A DNA stretch of 64,000 bases from Macrophomina tecta (Eukaryota; Ascomycota; Dothideomycetes; Botryosphaeriales; Botryosphaeriaceae). The position numbers and the translations under genes are program-made. Below, one piece after another: positions 47,558-58,507 of the stretch. The stretch covers positions 248,001 through 312,000 of the forward strand of contig JAKSGN010000036.1 of assembly GCA_024180945.1 (NCBI GenBank), given 5' to 3'. The notes beneath the pieces were generated by a model, which did not search any database, had not been told where the DNA came from, and saw only the letters and a program-made list of their open reading frames with translations. Numbering within the stretch: position 1 is the first letter of the stretch; every line of letters starts with the position of its first letter.

Positions 47558-50419
47558 TCAAGCCTTCAACCCCTCCAACAGAGCGCCTTCTCCATTTTTT
47601 TCCACAGCCTTAAATACCGCACCCTCGCCACCAACATCCACACCTTCCTCCGCCCGCACGTAGGCCTCTTCACTTCGATCCGTCAGAATCCTCAGTTCCT
47701 CCTCACCCAGCAAACCCTCTTTCCCCTTAACATCCCAGGCAACCCCGTCCTCCCTCCTCAGCAACCTCTGCAGCTCCTCCAAACCCTCTCTCTCCTCTCT
47801 ACCAGCCTTGCTGTCTCCCGCTCCACCACCTCTCGTCAACCCACCCTTCCTGATGACCAGCTTTTCCAGACGCCTCTTCCCTTCTGCAGCATCAAGCAGC
47901 TGCGTCTCGACCGTGTTACGGGTGGCGAGGCGGTAGACTATGACGTTGTTGGTTTGGCCGATGCGGTGTGCGCGGTCCTGCGCCTGCAGGTCCTGCTGCG
48001 GGTTCCAGTCGCTGTCGAACAGCACGACCGTGTCGGCGGCGGCGAGGTTGATGCCTTGGCCGCCGGCGCGGGTGGAGAGCAGGAAGAGGTTCGCTGGGCG
48101 AGTGTCCTCTTCTTCCTCGTCCTCGTTGTCTTGTTCGGGTGTGTGGTCGCGGCGGATGGACCTCTTGGTAGTAGGGATGCGGCCGTTCTTCTTGGCTTTC
48201 TGCTTGGCGTTGGGAGAAGGGGCAGCGGCGGGTTTGTTAAAGGCCTTGATGAGCTTCTGCCTATCCTCCTGCTTAACGCTGCCGTCGATGCGGCAGGTAC
48301 GCCAGCCGCGCAGGTCTTCAGCGTAGCTCTCCAGCAGGTCGAGCTGCGTCTTGAACTGGCTGAAGATGAGTACCTTGTGGCCTTCAGCGAAAAGTCGCGG
48401 TAGCAGGGCGTCAAGCAGCAACATCTTGCCAGAAGTCGTGATGAGTGATTCATCAGGAGAACCCTCCTCGCCTGTCTGGGGGTCGACGAAAGGGCTGAAA
48501 AAGTTGTAAGGTGAGTCGCAACAGAGGCGGAGCTGCATGATAGGGTTCTGGAGTTTCTTTGCACCGATCTGGCGCTTGGCCATGGCGAGAGTGGCTGCGC
48601 GGATGTCTTCCTCCTCGATTTCTGTGTCAGGGGTGGACCGCGACTGCGGCGTGGAGTCTGAATCTTCTGCTGTTTCGAGCTGTCGGAAGTACTGCGCATC
48701 GCTTACTTCCTCATAAGTCTTGCGACTCGCGGCACGCCGGCGGCCGCGAACACTGCCGGATACAGAAGCAGGTGTTGCTTCTCTGCTCGCCTTTGAGCTC
48801 TTGTTCGGCGTGGCTGTGCCGCTGTCAAGCGCTTTCCGCTTCAGACTGGTGGTGCTTCGGGAGCCACGGGGCGTTCCAGCATTGCTGGTCATTTGCTCGA
48901 CTGCTTTATCTTCCAGGTATTGCCGGCTGGTTCCGTCTAGGATAGCTTGGTACAACTCGCGCTGCATCGGAGTGAGGGGTGCATAGAGAATGTATTCCCG
49001 CTTTCGCGGCATCAATTTCTCCACATCTGCCTTGACTCTCCTAAGAAGGAAAGGTTTGAGGATAGCATGCAAACTTGCCACAAGCCGTTGCTTGCGTTCC
49101 TCGGAGAAAATCTGCTCATAGCCCTGGCGGTCCTTGAGGGCGGAAAAGTCAAACCAGGACTCGAAAGACTCAAGCTTGTCGAAAATGGTTGGCATGAGGA
49201 AATGAAGAAGGGACCAGAGCTCCTGAAGGTTGTTTTGCAGCGGTGTACCGGTGATGAGCAAGCGGTTGGCAGATTGATAGGACTGCAACTCGCGGATGAG
49301 ACGGCAGTTGAGATTCTTGATGCGGTGGCCTTCATCGATGATGATGAACTTCCAGCCGAAGCCTGCAAGGAACTTGCGGTCGTTCATGCAGATCTCATAG
49401 CTGGTGACGACAATGGGAAAGTCTGGAGAGCCAGGACTCTTCAGCTTCTTTCTCCGAATCTGTTCACGCTCCTGCTTGCTGCCGTGGTACAGCACGACTG
49501 GGATGGTTGGCGTCCACTTTTTGACCTCTTCCACCCAGTTCATTGTGGTGCTGAGGGGTGCGGCGATCAGGAAAGGTCCATAGACTCCCTTTTCCCTGAG
49601 GAAGGCGAGGAAAGAAATGGTCTGAATGGTTTTACCGAGGCCCATCTCGTCAGCGAGGATGCCATTGAGGCCGTTCTCATACAGAGAGGTCAGCCACTCG
49701 AGACCCTCGAGCTGGTATGATCTCATTGTGCCCCCAGAAACCAACTTTGGCTGCCGAGCCGACCGCAGGTTCTGAATGCCAACATCCGACGTTTTAACAT
49801 CCGCCTCCTCCGCCGCCTCCTGTAGAGCATCCGATACACTCGCCTTCCCAGCCTTCGCCTCAACATCCTCCCTCTTGAAATAACTCGAGATCTTATTCAC
49901 CTCTGCCTTCTTCGCAGGCGGCCTGCCCCTCCCCTTCGTCGGCAACTTCTTCTCCCCTGCCTTCTTACCTCCCACCTCCTCGTCCTCGCCCTCGCCCTTG
50001 ACAGCCCTCCTCGTAGCCCTTCTCTGGCCCGCCTCTGCGATCTTCTCAGCCTTCTCCTCCCTCTTCCGAGCCTTCTCGTCGCGCGCGCTCTCCTCCTCTT
50101 CCTGACGCTGCATCTGGGCCAGCATGATGGAGCTGTACAGCTTGCTTTGGCTCAGCAGGTACTCCAGCGCCTTGAACTTGGTGTCGACGGCCTCAGCGCC
50201 GCCCTCGATGTCCTTCTGACGCTCCTTGGCCAGCACCTTTTCGCGGGCGAGGTCGCTCTTCTCGCGGGCTTGGCGCATCCTCTCTTCTTCCTTGAGGAGG
50301 GAGTCTGGTACGGCCGCGTTCTCCATCGCGAGATCCTCAGCGGGAGGAGGGGAGGAGGAGGAGGAGGAGGAGGAGGAGGAGGAAGAAGAAAAGGAGGGCT
50401 CGTTTGTTGCGGTTGACAT
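47558..50419 (-). CDS. IRC5: SNF2-type chromatin remodeller, IRC5/LSH (HELLS/DDM1) family
   Basis: Nuclear ATP-dependent nucleosome remodeller; relatives act in recombination, cohesin loading and DNA-methylation maintenance. Intronless, 953 residues from the ATG at 50419. N-terminus: a poly-Ser tract, then Lys/Glu-rich coiled coil (KEEERMRQAREKSDLAREK) with an AT-hook-like GRGRPPAKK and ISSYFKRED. Lobe 1: LADEMGLGKTIQTISFLAF, the DEGH box (IIDEGHRIKNLNCRL) and LLITGTPLQNN. A Ser/Thr/Arg-rich insert separates the lobes. Lobe 2: KVLIFSQFKTQLDLLESYAED, IDGSVKQEDR, STRAGGQGINLAAADT and DRAHRIGQ. DEGH rather than DEAH and the position of the insert are typical of the Irc5/LSH branch. A MluI-box lies 233 bp upstream. 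Confidence 0.92.
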   Translation of the reverse strand: MSTATNEPSFSSSSSSSSSSSSSPPPAEDLAMENAAVPDSLLKEEERMRQAREKSDLAREKVLAKERQKDIEGGAEAVDTKFKALEYLLSQSKLYSSIMLAQMQRQEEEESARDEKARKREEKAEKIAEAGQRRATRRAVKGEGEDEEVGGKKAGEKKLPTKGRGRPPAKKAEVNKISSYFKREDVEAKAGKASVSDALQEAAEEADVKTSDVGIQNLRSARQPKLVSGGTMRSYQLEGLEWLTSLYENGLNGILADEMGLGKTIQTISFLAFLREKGVYGPFLIAAPLSTTMNWVEEVKKWTPTIPVVLYHGSKQEREQIRRKKLKSPGSPDFPIVVTSYEICMNDRKFLAGFGWKFIIIDEGHRIKNLNCRLIRELQSYQSANRLLITGTPLQNNLQELWSLLHFLMPTIFDKLESFESWFDFSALKDRQGYEQIFSEERKQRLVASLHAILKPFLLRRVKADVEKLMPRKREYILYAPLTPMQRELYQAILDGTSRQYLEDKAVEQMTSNAGTPRGSRSTTSLKRKALDSGTATPNKSSKASREATPASVSGSVRGRRRAASRKTYEEVSDAQYFRQLETAEDSDSTPQSRSTPDTEIEEEDIRAATLAMAKRQIGAKKLQNPIMQLRLCCDSPYNFFSPFVDPQTGEEGSPDESLITTSGKMLLLDALLPRLFAEGHKVLIFSQFKTQLDLLESYAEDLRGWRTCRIDGSVKQEDRQKLIKAFNKPAAAPSPNAKQKAKKNGRIPTTKRSIRRDHTPEQDNEDEEEEDTRPANLFLLSTRAGGQGINLAAADTVVLFDSDWNPQQDLQAQDRAHRIGQTNNVIVYRLATRNTVETQLLDAAEGKRRLEKLVIRKGGLTRGGGAGDSKAGREEREGLEELQRLLRREDGVAWDVKGKEGLLGEEELRILTDRSEEAYVRAEEGVDVGGEGAVFKAVEKNGEGALLEGLKA
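50351..50392. repeat. GGA trinucleotide repeat encoding poly-Ser
   Basis: About fourteen GGA-like units on the plus strand, read on the minus strand as TCC/TCT serine codons within the first 25 residues of the IRC5-like protein. Length variation would change only the size of the Ser tract. Confidence 0.9.
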
Positions 50420-50968
50420 GGTGGGTGGACGGGTGCGGGCGAGTAGGGTGTGCGCGAATGTGCGCGTTTCCGCGGGTGGCGACGGGACGGACAAGAGCGG
50501 CGTGGCGGGCGCTTCGATGGTGGGCAAACAGGAGCCCACAGCTCGTGATGGCGTGGCCAATGCGGTTGTGAGAGCTGCAGGGCGGAGAGTGACGAGCGGG
50601 TGTCAGGCACAGAGCGAGCAGGCGGAGTGGCCAATGGCTTAATTACTAGGAACGCGTCGACGTCACGAATCGCGGGAGACGCGACGCAGATTAGCGAGCG
50701 GCCTTGGCGATCAGTTGCGCGAGCATCCCCAGTCCGCATCGCCTCCTTCACGCTCCCCTTTGGCTTTTCTGCGCCGGGAGCCCCGAGACTACGCGTGAGC
50801 CGTTCCTGGCTGTCTCGAGAAAAGAGGGCCCGGACGCGTCTCCGTCAGCTGGATCCGACGCTGCTGCCCGCAACACCACGCCGCAACCAGCACTCCAAGT
50901 CGGGGAAGAAGTAGTATTAACGCCGGTTATGCCCTATACAGTCTTAACTGCCAAATGCCAGATCCCAA
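50420..50968. other. Intergenic between END3 and IRC5-like gene
   Basis: Promoter of the IRC5-like gene and 3' UTR of END3, both on the minus strand. It includes the ACGCGT hexamer listed separately. Confidence 0.55.
50652..50657. promoter_or_regulatory. Candidate MluI cell-cycle box upstream of IRC5-like gene
   Basis: ACGCGT, 233 bp before the ATG and directly followed by a GACGTC motif. Same hexamer as upstream of MCM3; functional role inferred only. Confidence 0.35.
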
Positions 50969-52278
50969 TTAACTCCGCTTCTCCTCCTCTATCTGCCGCT
51001 TGAGATCCTCCAACACCTGCTCTCGCGATTTCAGATGCGACTCCAGCCCGTCCACCTGCTCCCGCACTGTCTGGATCTCGTCCTGCATCCCCTTCAGGCT
51101 CGCGCCCTCCTTGGCCTGGCCCTCGCCCAACTCGAGATCGCGCAGCTGCCGGCGCTTGTACTCCAGCAATTGCTCCAGCTCCCGCTTCACTAGCGCCGGC
51201 TTGCTGTCCTCGCGCGTATCCCTGCCCTTCGCCTTCATCGTCTGCTCCACGTTCGCCAGCTTGTCGTCCAGCTCGCGCAGCTGCTTCTTCAGCCGCACCT
51301 CTTCCCAGTCCTCGGTGGTGGGCCCGCTGCTGAAGTCGGTGCCCTTCGGCATGTACCGGCCCCTATCGCCGACCCCCAGCCTGCTCAGATAGGCATCTCC
51401 AAAGCGGGCCTTGCGCCCGGTGGTGGTGTTGTCGTTGCGGTCGACGGCCCAGCGGCCGGCGGGGCTCTGCACGCGGTCGATGTTGTACTCGATGTTGCCC
51501 TTCTCGAAGCTGGCGCGCAGGCTGGGCGGCACGAAGCGGGGGATGCGGTAGCCCTCGTGGCGCATGTTGAGGATGTGCAGGAAGGCGAGGCAGGCGTCCT
51601 TGCCGATGGACTCGTGGCCGCGCACGTTGACCAGGTTCCAGGCGCTGCGGATGTCCGTGTCGGGCACGTCGAGCGAGTCGTACAGCGGCTCCAGCGCCTC
51701 GAACGTCACGTCGCCGCGGTGGTCCTTGTTGGCCGAGTAGATCTCTTCGTACTTTAGCTTGTCCGCCGGCGACATGTACCAGTCGAAGCCGTCCTTGAGG
51801 CCCGGGGTGTCGTCATCGTCCTCGACGCGCTCGAACTCGGGCTGCCTGCCCGAGATGGCGCGCGTGGCTTGCACCAGGTGGGCTTTGGATTCGGGGACGA
51901 GCCAGTCCGGCAGCGATTGTGGAACGTCGTTGTATTCCTGTAGTGCGAGGTCAGCATCCAAGCGCGCGACCCGGCGCAGCCCCCTTCTCGGTCTTGGTGC
52001 CCGAAAGCAGGGCGCAGAGTGTGCGGGCGACGTACTCCGTTGACGAGGTCGAAGATCAGGCGCATGGCGACGCAGAATTCCTCAAAGTCCAGGCGGCCAT
52101 CGTTGTCGACGTCGGCCAGGTCCCAGATCTTCTCGAGCTGGTCGTCGCGTAGCTGGCTGTTCTTGAGCACGGAGGCGGCCTGCTGGCCGTCGAGATGCGT
52201 GCCGCCGTTGGACAAGGAGGCGAAGATCTCCCAGTAGCGCTCAACCTCCCATTGCTCTATCCGCTTTGCTCCAGACAT
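50969..52278 (-). CDS. END3: END3, actin cytoskeleton-regulatory complex protein
   Basis: Adaptor of the Pan1-End3-Sla1 endocytic coat at cortical actin patches. Exons 52278-52036 and 51937-50969 (98-bp intron in phase) give 403 residues; ATG at 52278. An N-terminal EH domain (about 1-95) has [19 protein letters not shown] and one EF-hand loop in [14 protein letters not shown] second EH-like region with [17 protein letters not shown] follows. [21 protein letters not shown] is a conserved fungal END3 block. The C-terminal about 130 residues are coiled coil, ending [16 protein letters not shown], corresponding to the Pan1-binding repeats. Length matches the family (about 350-400). Confidence 0.95.
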
Positions 52279-53127
52279 GGCGGCGAAGGCGGAGGTCGTC
52301 GGGGGGTGGTGGGGAGTGGGAGTTATCGATTGCGGGTGGTTGCGGCGGCGGTGCGGAGGTTACCCCCGGGGGGGCTGAGGGCTGGGCTGAGCTGAGCTGC
52401 CCGATGAGATGTGCCAAGCCATGTCTGCGCTTCCGCCCCGCCCCGCTCCGCCCAGCCCAGCCCAGGCCCAACCCTTGATTCTTCCACTCCGCTCTTTATC
52501 TCGTTTTCTTGCACCGTGCCTTCTAAATCTCCTTCTTAGCGCACAGATGGCCTTCGCCGGAAGTTCATGCCATTCATTGCCCCGTCAATGGCCCCTTGAA
52601 ACCGCGCAGGCCGTACCGCACCCCCGCCCGCACAGCCCAATACTCACCTCAGCCTCTTTTCAACCCGGCTCGACTCACTGACCCTTCCCACAATGTGTCC
52701 GAGTGTCCTCGCGTGCGTCTCGTGTCGTTCTAGATGGCTTCTTGCCCCCGCTCCGCGCTCCCGGATCAAGACCCACCGCCTTCACTGACCCTTAGTAATC
52801 TATTTTCGGATCCCAGCAGAGGCGAAATGTCTGAAACGGCAAGGCTGCCGGTGTAGGTTTATCGCGGCGGTAAGGAACCGATGCTACCTTGGCCACCCGA
52901 CCTGCACCTCAACCAATCATGTGCTCTCCGAATACGAGGACACCATATCCCCGCTGCTAAGTCCCGTATTGGACCCTCCTTCCTGAAATTTCATGGCCAG
53001 CTTCTCGGCCTTTCCAATGAATTATAAGGCCATCCTCCTGCAGCTTGTCGTCTGCAAGTTCTAGGATTCAACCACCCGTCATTCCTTCTCAAAATCTCAG
53101 TCCAGTCGTTACAGCAAATCACTTAAT
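52279..53127. other. Divergent intergenic region END3 / peroxidase
   Basis: Contains both promoters. On the peroxidase side a CCAAT box (53014-53018) is followed by TATAA (53023-53027), about 100 bp before the ATG. No gene is supported inside. Confidence 0.6.
53014..53027 (+). promoter_or_regulatory. CCAAT and TATA-like boxes of the peroxidase gene
   Basis: CCAATGAATTATAA, placed about 100 bp upstream of the peroxidase start codon. Confidence 0.5.
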
Positions 53128-54831
53128 ATGAAGCCCGCCGCTCTTGCAGGCATTGGCCTGCTTAATGTCCTACCCATTACCGCCGAGTACGTCTGGCCTT
53201 CTAAATACGACTATTTGGAAGACCTGCTTTACCTTCAATCCGGTTATGTGCGTGAGGGATTTGTCGACGGTATGCATATATGAACAACTGCTGGTGTCCC
53301 CCAACTAATGGCTTTTAGGTGTGGCTCCTTGTTCGTTTTCCTCCGCTGGACCTGGCCGTCAAACCGCAGCGGAATGGGTCCGCACTGCATACCATGATAT
53401 GGCCACTCATGACGCCGATGCTGGCACTGGTGGCTTGGACGCCTCTATCATGTTTGAGACCGAGCGGGACGAAAACGTGGGCGATGCGTTCAATGGTACC
53501 TTCAGCTTTACAAACAACTACTACAACATCAAAGCATCCGCTGCCGATCTTCTTGCACTCTCCACTGTCATCGCCGTTGGAAACTGCGGTGGCCCGAAGA
53601 TTCCTTTCCGTGTCGGTCGCGTGGACGCCACGGAGGCTGGCCCCCTGGGTGTTCCCAAGCCGGATCAAGACGTTGATACGCACACTCAAATTTTTGCCAA
53701 GGCAGGCTTTAACACCAGTAGGCCTTGAATTACCTGAGGTCTACCTACCAGCCGCTGACTAGAATAGGCGACATGATCACCATGGTGGCCTGCGGCCACA
53801 CCCTTGGTGGCGTCCATGGCAAGGACTTCCCCGAGATCACTTTCAACGACACGGAGACCGATTTCGTCAAGTTCGAAGGCAACAACTCCTTCTCCAACTT
53901 TGACAACACCGTCGTGACCGAGTATCTTGGCGGAAACCCCTCCAACCCCCTCGTCACCGGCAAGAACGAGACCAACAACAGCGATAAGCGCGTCTTTGGC
54001 GCCGACAACAACGCCACAATGCACTCCCTGTCGGACCCCTCCGTCTTCCAGTCCTCCTGCCAAGACATCCTCGCCCGCATGATCGACACCGTCCCCTCCA
54101 ACGTCGCTCTCACCGAGCCTCTCGACCCAATCCTCATCAAGCCCTACATCCAAACCTTCTCCCTCGTCAACGCCACCCACCTCACCCTGACCGGCCGCAT
54201 CCGCGTCCGTACTGACTGGGACAGCTACACCGACCAGTCAGTCCACCTCACCTACAACCCGCGCACAGCGCCCGCCCAGAATGCGACCCTCAACACCACC
54301 ATCCCCACCACCCGCGCCACCTTCCAGGGCGGCACCTCCAGCGGCATCTTTGGCGAAGTCTTCGCCTGGCACGAGTTCTCCGCCACCCTCCCCACATCCA
54401 GCTCGATTGCCGGCTTCACTGTCACCGTCACGCGCGGCTCCACGGGCGAATCCACCACCTACGACAACGCCGGCAGCACGAACGGCTACGCGCTCGACGA
54501 CACGCTGCTCTACCAGAGCGCGCAGTCGTGCCGCGACGTCGGCACCACAACCATCACCGCTGCTGTGCGCAAGGACTTCCTCGCCGGAGGTGCAAAGGTC
54601 GCCGTCGAGATGGTGAACAGGGTGCCGCGCCAGGGCGTGTACGTGCCGGCGCTAGAGGTCGAACCGTGGGGGGCGGAGACGGTCAAGGAGGTCGGCGAGT
54701 GGGTCATCGTGCAGGCTAAGGGTGAGTTGACGATGGAGAGCTTGAGCACGACGTTTGACGTGGTTGCGGGCGAGAAAAGGGTCGAGTTCCAAAGGACGAA
54801 TGTGCTGGGGGAGGAGTGTGCGGCTCCGTGA
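53128..54831 (+). CDS. Secreted haem peroxidase of the plant/fungal peroxidase superfamily
   Basis: Extracellular peroxidase oxidising substrates with H2O2. Three exons in phase (53128-53269, 53319-53717, 53768-54831; introns 49 and 50 bp) give 534 residues. Signal peptide about 1-19. The distal side reads EWVRTAYHDMATH with Arg69 and His73; GTGGLDASIMFE is the 'GGxDGSI' calcium-site block; the proximal side reads VACGHTLGGVH with His191. GGPKIPFRVGRVDA is another family block. The catalytic domain is followed by some 200 extra residues rich in Thr/Ser and beta-strand patterns (VTVTRGSTGES), with many N-glycosylation sequons. It lacks the disulfide-rich layout of white-rot class II ligninases. 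Such ascomycete secreted peroxidases have unclear substrates. Confidence 0.88.
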
Positions 54832-55406
54832 GGCGTACTTAAAAAAAAAAAAAAAAGGAAGGGTAGATCAGTTTCTGGTACATACTTCGAATGAAAGTCT
54901 ATGATTCGTATGTCCATAACATTACTCTAGGCTTGAAACGACAATGCTGAATGTGCTTTATTGTGAGATAAAGAGTGTCCTGCACCTGATCAGCTGCCCC
55001 CTTGTACGCGAGTTGACTTCTGTAAGAGCAAGCTAATGTGAAGCTTGCAAAACCTTCTATAAACCAAGGCAGCTTGCTCCCCAAAGAATCGCTCAGAGGT
55101 GGTATCGTCAAACTATGACGAGCAAATAAATGATGTATCCGGACTCCAGGAGTGAGCGGACTATTTTACTAAAGAGAGCCAAGAAGTTCAGAGCATTGTC
55201 AAGAACGCACACTGGTACTGACATGGCAGCAGAGACGACACTTTCCAGTAAACGCTTGCGGCACTGCATCTTGCAAGGATCTACTTTGCAGCGGAGGAGA
55301 TGGTTCATTGACCGGAACATGCCTGATGAATATATACATCTCCCATTAGGCAATCTAATCTTTCCCTGAATTGAAGGCCTAACCTTGCAATATGCAGGCT
55401 CTCCAA
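54832..55406. other. Convergent intergenic region
   Basis: 3' UTRs of the peroxidase (with an A-run at 54841-54856 close to its stop) and of the GNAT gene. No other feature. Confidence 0.6.
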
Positions 55407-56239
55407 TCAGGTGCGCTCACGCCCACACTTTTGTTCCTCACTCTCCTCTGCACGCGCCGGGGGGTCCCACCGCATAAGCTCCCGCTCTAGTCCCTCTGCC
55501 AGATTGCACCTCCACCACCCAATACTCTCGAACCCCAGCCTCCTATATAGCGGGGCCCCGACCGCACTCGCCCGCAGAAATAGCGGCACACCCGCCCCCC
55601 GCGCCATCTCCATACCATACCGCATCATCTTCTCGCCGATGCCGCGGCGCTGGAAGCGCGGCTCCACGGCGATCTCCCTGCACCGGAAGAAGTCGCTGGG
55701 CATCTGGTACGGGCCGTTGTGGTAGTTGAAGGAGGTGCTCTGGCAGCAGGGGAACCACTGCTCAAAGCCGGCGCGCAGCGTGGCGCGGCGCGAGGCGGCC
55801 TGGTTGGCGAGGATGGTGAAGAGGCATCGGATGGGCGCGACGGCGCTCTTGATACCTGTAGAAGCGTCAGTCCTGAGTGTGTCATAGAAGCGCGAGCGCG
55901 TAGATGGCGCCCACTGTGTGCCAGCGTCCTTTCCTTCGCGTGCTGGTGCTCGTGCGGGTCCTCGGTGACGCAGACGCGCTGCCATACGCTGAAGCCGACG
56001 ATGCCGGGCGCGACGTCGTATTCGGCATCGCCGGCCTCGAGGACGGCAACAATCGGGTACAGATTGCCACGGGCCTGGAACATGCGCGTTATTGTCTTGA
56101 TGTAGGCTTTGCGGTAGCTGGCTGGGTGGGCGAACCGGTGGCTATAGAAGTAGGCGTCGAGCGGGTCGTTGACGTTGGCGTCCGCTGCGACGTAGGCCAT
56201 GTCGGGGATGTCGTCATCGGTCGCAGCGCGGATAAGCAT
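55407..56239 (-). CDS. GNAT-family N-acetyltransferase
   Basis: Exons 56239-55915 and 55855-55407 with a 59-bp intron; 257 residues. The ATG at 56239 starts MLIRAATDDDIPDMAYVAA, the first strand and helix of a GNAT fold. VGFSVWQRVCVTED matches the beta4 strand of fungal GNATs. The acetyl-CoA site is IAVEPRFQRRGIGEKMMRYGMEMA (RxxGxG), and LFLRASAVGAPLYRRLGFESIGWW is the conserved C-terminal block. The donor (GTGGGC) is weak, but the phase works only with it (joining LAHS to IKSAV). The substrate is unknown; this subtype is common and expanded in filamentous ascomycetes. Confidence 0.82.
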
Positions 56240-56661
56240 GGTTGGATTTGTGGGTGCCGTATCAGTGAGAATGGTATGTAGAGGGGGCGGCGGTATGGAG
56301 GTACAAGTTCTATATGAAGGCGTGATGTGAGGATCCCGCGTACAGAGAACATGAACTAGGCAGGGGGTATCGAAGAATCTCAAAGCAGCTGCTGTGTTCA
56401 CTTGCTTGCGAAAAGTCCTTGTGCGTTGGACAGATGTATCTTGACATTCGTTATACAGAGAAAGCGAATACAATTGCCAGCAATTGCAGCTTGCCTCTTG
56501 CAAAGGGGTATAAGTAGTTATGCTGTAGTAGGGAATCGAAGGGCTGAAGCAGTTGAGAAATCTGACAGACCGTCAACGTTACCTTCACCAGAATGAGAGA
56601 AGAAAAGGTGAATCCTGACTCAACGCCCACTCCTATCCATGGACTCATCCGGAGCCTATCC
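56240..56661. other. Intergenic between GNAT and membrane-protein gene
   Basis: Promoter of the GNAT gene (minus strand) and 3' UTR of the membrane protein gene. Nothing else recognised. Confidence 0.55.
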
Positions 56662-57550
56662 TCATACAACTCCGCCCGGCATCGAGGCTGGCTCCTGTGC
56701 CTTCTTCTTCCAATATTGCAAAGCGCTTGACTCGTATTCTCCATTTAGCTGCCTCTCCCGCTTCTCCTCCGCCTCAATCTGGCGCTCGTGCTTCTTCTTC
56801 ACCCTCATCAACAGCAACTGATGTATGACGAACAGCCCGCCAAACACCACGCTGCAGCCCGCCGTGACGCCCACCGTCACCTTTGCGGTGATGCTCAATC
56901 TCCCGTCCTGCGCCGAGTAAATGTTGATCAACGTCGAAATGAGGCCTGCCACCGAATTCGTCGCGCCAGGTCTACGCCCCACCGCATCAGTATCTCCAAC
57001 CCCTCGCCGTCTCGCAGAGCACTTACAAGAAAACCCGATTCAACAACCAAATATAGTGCCACCACCACCTGATCCACAGCCACACCAGCCCCGCCGCCCC
57101 AACCACGCAGCAAATCCCCGCCACCCACAGCAACCCCACGTTCTTGACCGCGCTCGCCACAAACACAGTCACCGCATCCCGATCCTGGCCGTCGTCGATC
57201 TCGCCATCCACGCGCGCCTGCACCTTGGTGAAGGTGGCCGGAAACACGAGGTAACCCGCGAGCAGGATCCACGTGCAGAAGGCGCACAGGATGTTGTGCC
57301 AGCGCGGAATCTCGTCCAGCCGCACCAGCAGGTCCACGTACTGCGTCTGCGTGGTGGGGGCGCGGCACAGGGCGGGCCGCTTGAGCGAGGATTGCGTGCG
57401 TTTGGGGGGCACGGGCTTGCGGGAGATGCTGGCGGATGGGGTGCGTGCGGATGTTGTTCGTGTTGTGGTGGCGGTATTCTGGCGTTTGGGGTGGGGGGCG
57501 TTGTTCGTGGTCGGGAGGATTGGGGGTCGTGAGTGCGTGGAGGAAGGCAT
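56662..57550 (-). CDS. Small uncharacterised membrane protein
   Basis: Exons 57550-57027 and 56971-56662 with a 55-bp GTAAGT..GTAG intron in phase; 277 residues from the ATG at 57550. The N-terminal about 70 residues are Pro/Thr/Arg-rich and polar. Then come three or four hydrophobic segments: WHNILCAFCTWILLAGYLVF, VGLLWVAGICCVVGAAGLVW with an aromatic WIRWWWHYIW end, and TVGVTAGCSVVFGGLFVIHQ. The C-terminus is a charged helix (KKKHERQIEAEEKRERQLNG) likely on the cytoplasmic side. I do not recognise a named family. Conservation of the frame and splice phase argues it is real. Confidence 0.75.
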
Positions 57551-58507
57551 TATGGGGGCGGGATGTATTCCAGGGCGCTATTGCGAAAGGCTGAGGGGTA
57601 TTGGTATGGCGAAAGACGCCTGCTTCAAAGAAACGGCGAACAGGTACGAGGAGACCGCATGTGGAGACTCGCGCTGGGGCGACGCAGCCCTATGTACGCA
57701 GGCGCTGAGGATTCTGGCGCGAGGGCGATCACGCAGCTCGTCCTGTTTCGCGCCCACCATTTTCGAAGTCGCAGGATTTCCTGGCGTTCAGTGGAAGGCC
57801 GCTGGAAGGGACGTCGAAGCTTGTTCGCGATCCCACCGCCGTGTAGGAGCAATCGGTGCTTATCAGCCAATCAAATGGCTGAGGGCGACGCGAGCAGAAA
57901 CGCAGCAAGATTTGGCCCCTGTTTCGTAAGCTTGTATGACGTGTACCTGGCAGGGCCGACGGCTCGGCACTGCCGGGGGTTCGCTGCTCGGGCGGGGGGC
58001 CGAAAACGGTCTCTTTGGCTACAATCCTCACGGCCCGAGCCTCCAGCGCTCGGTTCCTTGCATTTGTGCTCCACATGCCGCAATGAGCAGGTCCAGATGT
58101 CTTTGTAATCGACGGCAAGCGCAGCAGGAGGGCCTATTGACTTGAAGCTTTTGGCATCTTTCTCTTTCTTTTCTTGAGATCAGCTGAGTTGTGCGGATGG
58201 TTCTGAGGTAGGCTGTCTGGTCGATGCAGCTGGACAGAGTCGGTCCTCCAAGAACGGCGCCATCGCGCCTGCGGATCATTAGGAGCAGAAGTCGAGGTGG
58301 AGTAATGGTACTCCACTCCACCTTATACCTGTTCAGGCAGACGACAACGAACAGAGGCTCGGCTGCATTGATCCGACGTTTAGAGATGCCCTGGAGAATG
58401 CGGGGTATTCGAAAACGGAACTGTCATTTAAGCTTAACGACGCAATGGAATTTGATCTGAACTTTACATCTCCAAAATCGAACTTCTGCATAATTTCAAC
58501 CATCGAC
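57551..58507. other. Divergent intergenic region
   Basis: Contains the promoters of the membrane protein (leftwards) and the MFS transporter (rightwards). In-frame ATGs at 58445 and earlier exist before the MFS start, but the family start is at 58508. No other gene. Confidence 0.55.

Noticed and set aside
53128..57550. Peroxidase, GNAT and membrane protein as a possible metabolic cluster
   Set aside because: No biosynthetic core enzyme, regulator or shared orientation; neighbours look unrelated.
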